A stretch of 64,000 nt of DNA, taken from contig OY780938.1 in assembly GCA_963676045.1 (NCBI GenBank), positions 1,240,001-1,304,000 of the forward strand, written 5' to 3'. The translations under genes were made by a program, and so were the position numbers. Below are positions 60,327 to 64,000 of the stretch, piece by piece. The first letter of the stretch is position 1. Every line of letters begins with the position of its first letter. This stretch comes from Methanogranum sp963676045 (lineage in GTDB: Archaea; Thermoplasmatota; Thermoplasmata; Methanomassiliicoccales; Methanomethylophilaceae). The notes under the pieces are model-generated. The model saw only the letters and a list, made by a program, of their open reading frames with translations, ran no database searches and was not told the origin of the DNA.

Positions 60327-61362
60327 CAGAGTGATGGAGGTAATGGCTGTTCTGATAATTGCCGCGATCCTTATCGGAGAGGTGGTCGTCTATACCACCG
60401 GTCAGGATAAATATTCCTCAACCGCGGAATTGAACGGCGACGTCCTATCATATTCGATCTCAGTCGATGGCTCAGAGACCTTCTCTGTTCTGGTGATGGA
60501 TAACGGCTCCATGGATGCGATGACCGAGATATACGTCTATTACGACGAGGGCTACAAGTCGAATTATGAGGAGGTAGAGGTAGCGATAGGGGCCAAACCC
60601 TTGGATCAAGAATACTATCTGGAGCAACTTGTAAAACAATTGGAATACCGGGGAGCGGTGAAGGTCACGGTCCTGAATGCGGAGGAGCTTTCAGCGGCAT
60701 TGGATTCGGACATAGCCAACGGGGATTATAGTAAAGGACTGGTGGTAATATCGGGCGCGTTACCAGATACTGTGTACACAGGATCAGAGCAGGACGAGAT
60801 ATTCGAATGGATGGAATTCGGAGGCAGATTGTATTGGCTTGGAAATCTCATAGGATCATGTTATGCAACGGAGGACGAACTCCATTATGTCGATGATTAC
60901 CAGGTGCTTTTCTTCGGCACGGAATGTTTGAACACAGAAGGCGTGGATGATGCGTATTCGGATGTATCCACAAATGATCTCAGATATGCGTTGTCCCTAA
61001 GCAACAACTCTGTAAAATATGGTATAGATGTAGATGCCTTGATAGCCGCGAAAGGTGTTGACAATGTCCTAGCTCTCGGATATTCAGAGGATGGTTATGC
61101 AAGCATAGTAATGACAAGTTTCGGTAAAGGCATGATATGCGTCATTGGCGGCGACTACTCCAATGACCAGCGTGGCGATCTAGCACAGGTGATCTCTTCC
61201 CAAGTATGTTACAAGACCGAACTGATAGAGAATATTACAGGTTCTGTTACAAGGGATACGGTCACAGGTGAATACGAAATGCAAGAGCCCTATGGAAATC
61301 TTGCAGTATACATCTATCTCGGAGGCTATTATCCGGTGTATGGGGAATTTTATTTGCCTTGA
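60316..61362 (+). CDS. Membrane-anchored extracytoplasmic protein between two GT-C enzymes
   Basis: 348 residues: short cytoplasmic start, one N-terminal membrane helix (about 9-28), then an acidic exported domain. Segments GLVVISGALPDTVYT, EWMEFGGRLYWLGNLIGSC and GMICVIGGDYSNDQ resemble a class I glutamine amidotransferase-like (DUF4350-type) fold without the usual catalytic Cys motif; this reading is tentative. ATG has GCGAGGAAAG before it. Sandwiched between GT-C genes with overlaps or a six-base gap, it likely serves the same glycan step. Confidence 0.7.
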   Translation: MRFDRVMEVMAVLIIAAILIGEVVVYTTGQDKYSSTAELNGDVLSYSISVDGSETFSVLVMDNGSMDAMTEIYVYYDEGYKSNYEEVEVAIGAKPLDQEYYLEQLVKQLEYRGAVKVTVLNAEELSAALDSDIANGDYSKGLVVISGALPDTVYTGSEQDEIFEWMEFGGRLYWLGNLIGSCYATEDELHYVDDYQVLFFGTECLNTEGVDDAYSDVSTNDLRYALSLSNNSVKYGIDVDALIAAKGVDNVLALGYSEDGYASIVMTSFGKGMICVIGGDYSNDQRGDLAQVISSQVCYKTELIENITGSVTRDTVTGEYEMQEPYGNLAVYIYLGGYYPVYGEFYLP

Positions 61363-61368
61363 GGTAAG

Positions 61369-62781
61369 ATGACCGAATATTCAATTCTGAGCACCATAAA
61401 AGGCTGGCCGATAACTAAGGGGTTCTTGAAGCATCCTTTGGTATACATGGCGCTCCTGGGCCTCATCATACGGATAGTACTAGGGCTTTTTTTGACATAC
61501 AATTTCGATGTATCTCATTGGGCCACGGTTATAGAGAACATACGGTCTGGTAATGGCCTGTATGAATTGGATGGCTACTATTATTCGCCCCCGTGGGGGT
61601 ATATCCTCGCATTCATATCCTCGATCGGAGATGTTTTTGGAGTTGGTGACTTCGGTGCCAGGGTATTGGATGCCCTCTCAGTAGAGCAATTCACAGAATG
61701 GCATTTCACGGCCACTCTGACGACATTATCGTTCAATATACTTGTAAAAATACCTTTGTTCATCTGCGATATCGCTGTCGCCTACGTCATACGTTGGATA
61801 ATACTCGAGAGAACCAAGGACATCAAGAAAGCAAATTATGGCTTCGGTATCTGGCTGATGTGCCCTCTTGTAATTGTCATCAGTTCCATCAACGGGATGT
61901 TCGATACAATATCCGTGCTCATGGTCCTACTATGTGTAGTGTTCTTGATGAAGGACAAGTGTTTCATGGCGGGAACGATGTTCGGTTTGGCAGTACTAAC
62001 CAAATTCTTCCCCATTTTCTTGGTATTCATGCTCATAGCATACGTCCTGGCAAAGCACAAGGATGATGGTATGGCCATTAAGAAACTCGGCGCATCCCTT
62101 ATAGGAGCAGGATTGATAATGCTCATAATATTATTGCCGAACATATTGGATGGAAATGTCATGGAGGCCTTCTCCTTCATAACAAATAGGGTAAGTTCTG
62201 GATTGGATTCGGGTCTCGGTATCTTCGATAGATATGGTACGATATTGGCATATGTGGCATTCATTCTGGCCTCAATATGGATCTCATTCATTTTCTACAA
62301 AGGTAACGATCGGAAGGATACATTGGACCATAGATTCATGGTGTTTCTATTCGTTAACTTGGCAGTGCTGTTCCTCTATCCCTCGACACCTCAATACATA
62401 CTCCTGCTCCTTCCATTCCTGATCTATCTGGCAATGACAACGGACCGTAGGTTCTGGTTATCATTCGTAATGATATCATTCGGATCTACAATGTTCGCGA
62501 TTTCATGTAACTTCACATTACTTCTGTCATTTGGAGCATTCACCGATATCATCTCTGTAGGTACGCTGATACCTCTGATCGATGTATTCCAGATCCCCAT
62601 GTTAATGGGAATTAGTTGGATGGAGATGATATATTACCTGGGCGGAATAACGCAGTATTTGGCGACCGTCTATATCTTCTATGTTTTGTATGACCTGAGA
62701 AGGAGGCAGCATCAAGGGAAGCATTCCAAATATGATTCCCCTGATACAATGGATCAACAAAATTGGCTCAACCTCAAATAA
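61369..62781 (+). CDS. GT-C family membrane glycosyltransferase, copy 5
   Basis: 470 residues, ten or more helices. The first exported loop has YNFDVSHWATVIENIRSGNGLYELDGYYYSPPWGY, clearly akin to copy 4; VLTKFFPIFLVFML and PSTPQYILLLLPFL are in matching positions. A hydrophilic C-terminal tail of about 30 residues (RRRQHQGKHSKYDS) follows the last helix. The ribosome site GAGGTAAG begins within the stop of the preceding gene. Its TAA lies in the L7Ae TATA element. Confidence 0.75.
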   Translation: MTEYSILSTIKGWPITKGFLKHPLVYMALLGLIIRIVLGLFLTYNFDVSHWATVIENIRSGNGLYELDGYYYSPPWGYILAFISSIGDVFGVGDFGARVLDALSVEQFTEWHFTATLTTLSFNILVKIPLFICDIAVAYVIRWIILERTKDIKKANYGFGIWLMCPLVIVISSINGMFDTISVLMVLLCVVFLMKDKCFMAGTMFGLAVLTKFFPIFLVFMLIAYVLAKHKDDGMAIKKLGASLIGAGLIMLIILLPNILDGNVMEAFSFITNRVSSGLDSGLGIFDRYGTILAYVAFILASIWISFIFYKGNDRKDTLDHRFMVFLFVNLAVLFLYPSTPQYILLLLPFLIYLAMTTDRRFWLSFVMISFGSTMFAISCNFTLLLSFGAFTDIISVGTLIPLIDVFQIPMLMGISWMEMIYYLGGITQYLATVYIFYVLYDLRRRQHQGKHSKYDSPDTMDQQNWLNLK

Positions 62782-62788
62782 TATATAC
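62778..62788 (+). promoter_or_regulatory. TATA box of the L7Ae ribosomal operon
   Basis: ATAATATATAC overlaps the stop of the last GT-C gene. A start point about 25 bases on (near 62810) would give a leader of about 55 bases for L7Ae. Confidence 0.5.
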
Positions 62789-62808
62789 TAACAGGAATTA
62801 GCTCGAAT

Positions 62809-62856
62809 GCTCTTTAAGAGCCGATGAATGATGACGGTGCTTGCACCGGAAAGAGG
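62809..62856 (+). promoter_or_regulatory. Structured leader of L7Ae with kink-turn-like element
   Basis: Stem CGGTG (62835-62839) / CACCG (62844-62848) with a four-base loop is flanked by GA on both strands (62833-62834 and 62849-62850), the tandem G-A arrangement of a kink-turn. The second GA runs into AAGAGG, the L7Ae ribosome site. CTCTTT (62810-62815) can pair with AAAGAG (62850-62855) or with the nearer AAGAG (62816-62820). L7Ae binds kink-turns, so autoregulation is plausible; the outer stem is not a standard three-base-bulge kink-turn. Confidence 0.45.
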
Positions 62857-62864
62857 TAATTAAA

Positions 62865-63230
62865 ATGTCCGTATTTGTAAAATTTGAGACACCAAAGGCG
62901 CTTTCCGATAAAGCCTACTCCCTCGCAGAGATCGCAAGGGACGGCGGAAAGATAAAGAAAGGAACAAACGAGGTTACAAAAGCCGTAGAACGCGGAGCAG
63001 CCGCGATCGTAATAATGGCAGTAGATGTAGACCCACAGGAGATCCTTGCACACATGCCTGCTCTTTGCGAAGAGAGGAACATACCTTATGTATACGTTCC
63101 CAGCAAAGCAGAGCTTGGAAATGCCATCGGACTCGAGAAACCCACGGCTTCAATCGCAATAGTCGATGTTGGAAAAGGAAAGCCACTTTGTGATGAGATC
63201 GCCCAGGCAGTGAAAGCCCTTAAGAAATGA
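62865..63230 (+). CDS. rpl7ae: Ribosomal protein L7Ae
   Basis: Kink-turn-binding protein of the ribosome, of C/D and H/ACA RNPs and of RNase P. 121 residues with KGTNEVTKAVERGAAAIVIMAVDVDP (the RNA-binding G-x-N-E/K core) and the IPYVYVPSKAELGNAIG loop. ATG 62865 has AAGAGGTAATT just before it; the frame open to 62841 lacks a site. First gene of the L7Ae-S28e-L24e-Ndk operon, the usual archaeal order. Confidence 0.96.
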   Translation: MSVFVKFETPKALSDKAYSLAEIARDGGKIKKGTNEVTKAVERGAAAIVIMAVDVDPQEILAHMPALCEERNIPYVYVPSKAELGNAIGLEKPTASIAIVDVGKGKPLCDEIAQAVKALKK

Positions 63231-63241
63231 AGGTGAGCTGA

Positions 63242-63457
63242 ATGGTTGATACTGACAGCATCCCCTCTGAGGTAGTCGAGATAATCGGCCGCACAGGGAT
63301 GACGGGTGAGGCAACCCAGGTCAAGGTCCGTGTTCTAGACGGCCGCGACAAGGGAAGAATCATCACGAGGAATATCATGGGTCCAGTTAGAATGGGTGAC
63401 ATACTCATGCTCAGAGAGACTTCCAGAGAAGCAAGGAAGCTCGGAATGGGAAGGTGA
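63242..63457 (+). CDS. rps28e: Ribosomal protein S28e
   Basis: Small-subunit protein with an OB-like barrel, 71 residues. VVEIIGRTGMTGEATQVKVRVLDGRDKGRIITRN and the LRETSREARKL end are characteristic. AAGGTGA, nine bases after the L7Ae stop region, is the ribosome site. Its own TGA is inside the site for L24e. Confidence 0.96.
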   Translation: MVDTDSIPSEVVEIIGRTGMTGEATQVKVRVLDGRDKGRIITRNIMGPVRMGDILMLRETSREARKLGMGR

Positions 63458-63462
63458 TTTGA

Positions 63463-63681
63463 ATGGTAGAGGAGAAGAAATGCTCGTTCTGCGGTCAGGT
63501 CATTGAGCCCGGAACAGGCAAGATGTACGTTAAGAAAGACGGTACGGTCTACAATTTTGATAACAATAAATGTTACAAGAACATGATCGTCCTCAAGAGG
63601 GTCGCAAGGACCACAACATGGACCGAGAAAGCGGCCATCGAGAAAGAAGCCCATAAGAGAGCGATGGAAAAGAAGGAATGA
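63463..63681 (+). CDS. rpl24e: Ribosomal protein L24e
   Basis: Large-subunit zinc protein, 72 residues. The ribbon has CSFCGQVIEPGTGKMYVKKDGTVYNFDNNKCYKN; three of the usual four cysteines are seen, the last replaced in the NNKCYKNM region by a spacing typical of the family. Its start follows GGTGATTTGA, which contains the S28e stop. Confidence 0.95.
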   Translation: MVEEKKCSFCGQVIEPGTGKMYVKKDGTVYNFDNNKCYKNMIVLKRVARTTTWTEKAAIEKEAHKRAMEKKE

Positions 63682-63685
63682 TCAC

Positions 63686-64000
63686 ATGACCATGGAAAGA
63701 ACATATCTGATGATCAAGCCCGACGGAGTCGAGCGTGGACTTTGTGGAGAGATAGTTGCCCGCTTTGAGAAAAGAGGCCTGAAACTCGTCGCAATGAAAT
63801 TCATGCAGATCCCCAAGGACGTCGCTGAGAACCACTATGGTGAGCACAAGGGAAAGAAATTCTACGATTCCCTCATTTCCTACATAACTTCCGGACCCGT
63901 ACTCGCAATGGTATGGGAAGGGGAGAACGCAATAGCGGTCTGCAGAGGAATGATGGGAAAGACAAACCCTCAAGATTCCGCTCCGGGAACCATACGTGGA
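63686..64000 (+). CDS. ndk: Nucleoside diphosphate kinase (3' truncated)
   Basis: Transfers phosphate between nucleoside di- and triphosphates. The first 105 residues are seen: ERTYLMIKPDGVERGLCGEIVARFEKRG, then YGEHKGKKFYDSLISYITSGPVLAMVWEG and the start of the P-G-T-I-R-G segment. The active-site His lies past the window edge. ATG 63692 (MERTYL) is an alternative start two codons on. Last visible gene of the L7Ae operon; an IF2 gene often follows in archaea. Confidence 0.95.
   Translation, partial: MTMERTYLMIKPDGVERGLCGEIVARFEKRGLKLVAMKFMQIPKDVAENHYGEHKGKKFYDSLISYITSGPVLAMVWEGENAIAVCRGMMGKTNPQDSAPGTIRG

Noticed and set aside
1..64000. tRNA/rRNA genes, CRISPR arrays, insertion sequences, prophage or integrase genes
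   Set aside because: I looked on both strands and saw no cloverleaf-type sequence, no regularly spaced repeats, no transposase or integrase motif.

Overview
The window is archaeal chromosome. It carries a nine-gene A-type ATP synthase operon, TFB, Spt5, Gar1, the small subunit of polymerase D, the large primase subunit, Cdc48, tRNA-splicing endonuclease, split GMP synthetase, archaeal phosphopantothenate synthetase, and the ribosomal clusters L11 / L1-L10-L12 and L7Ae-S28e-L24e-Ndk. Of the 75 stop codons I could read, only one is TAG. Two further TAG codons sit inside otherwise continuous genes. UAG avoidance with internal UAG is what a pyrrolysine-decoding archaeon shows, so a methylotrophic methanogen of the Methanomassiliicoccales (Thermoplasmata) type is the best guess. 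No pyl or methyltransferase gene lies in the window, so this is inference.

Layout. 1-387 is the tail of a dCMP deaminase. 466-8950 is the ATP synthase operon ahaHIKECFABD plus a small membrane protein. 9002-14228 holds PolD small subunit, a UPF0201 protein with a TIM-barrel protein, and a three-gene unit (HTH regulator, unknown protein, CPBP protease). 14321-17632 is a proteostasis unit (ArsR-type regulator, Cdc48, Hsp20). 17736-25847 carries TrpB2, a duplicated HTH regulator, EndA, Gar1-TFB, PurE and the two GMP synthetase subunits. 26443 is the first of five GT-C glycosyltransferases. 27871-32627 holds SecE-Spt5-L11, L1-L10-L12 and a ribbon-helix-helix plus tubulin/FtsZ-like pair. 33367-38630 is a dense forward operon (phosphopantothenate synthetase, SAH hydrolase, GT4, PfkB kinase, AK6, CDP-alcohol transferase). 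38631-42764 has PriL, a radical SAM protein and malic enzyme.

42835-62781 is mostly a cell-surface glycan region. It holds four more GT-C transferases, two exported proteins, a heptose-type sugar pathway (nucleotidyltransferase, GHMP kinase, fused GmhA-GmhB, second GHMP kinase), a DPM1-like GT2 with an in-frame UAG, GtrA and DedA-like membrane proteins and a GT4. Housekeeping genes (pyrophosphatase, EF-1 beta, DUF89, IlvN-IlvE) are interspersed. The window closes with the L7Ae cluster.

The most interesting signals are the two UAG-interrupted glycan/exported genes, the bacterial-style heptose cluster in an archaeon, the family of five GT-C enzymes, the divergent FtsZ-like protein with its RHH partner, an N-terminally extended Spt5, and structured leaders ahead of L7Ae and L1. 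Many downstream genes have a GGTGA Shine-Dalgarno element that contains the TGA stop of the gene before, which also decides several start codons.
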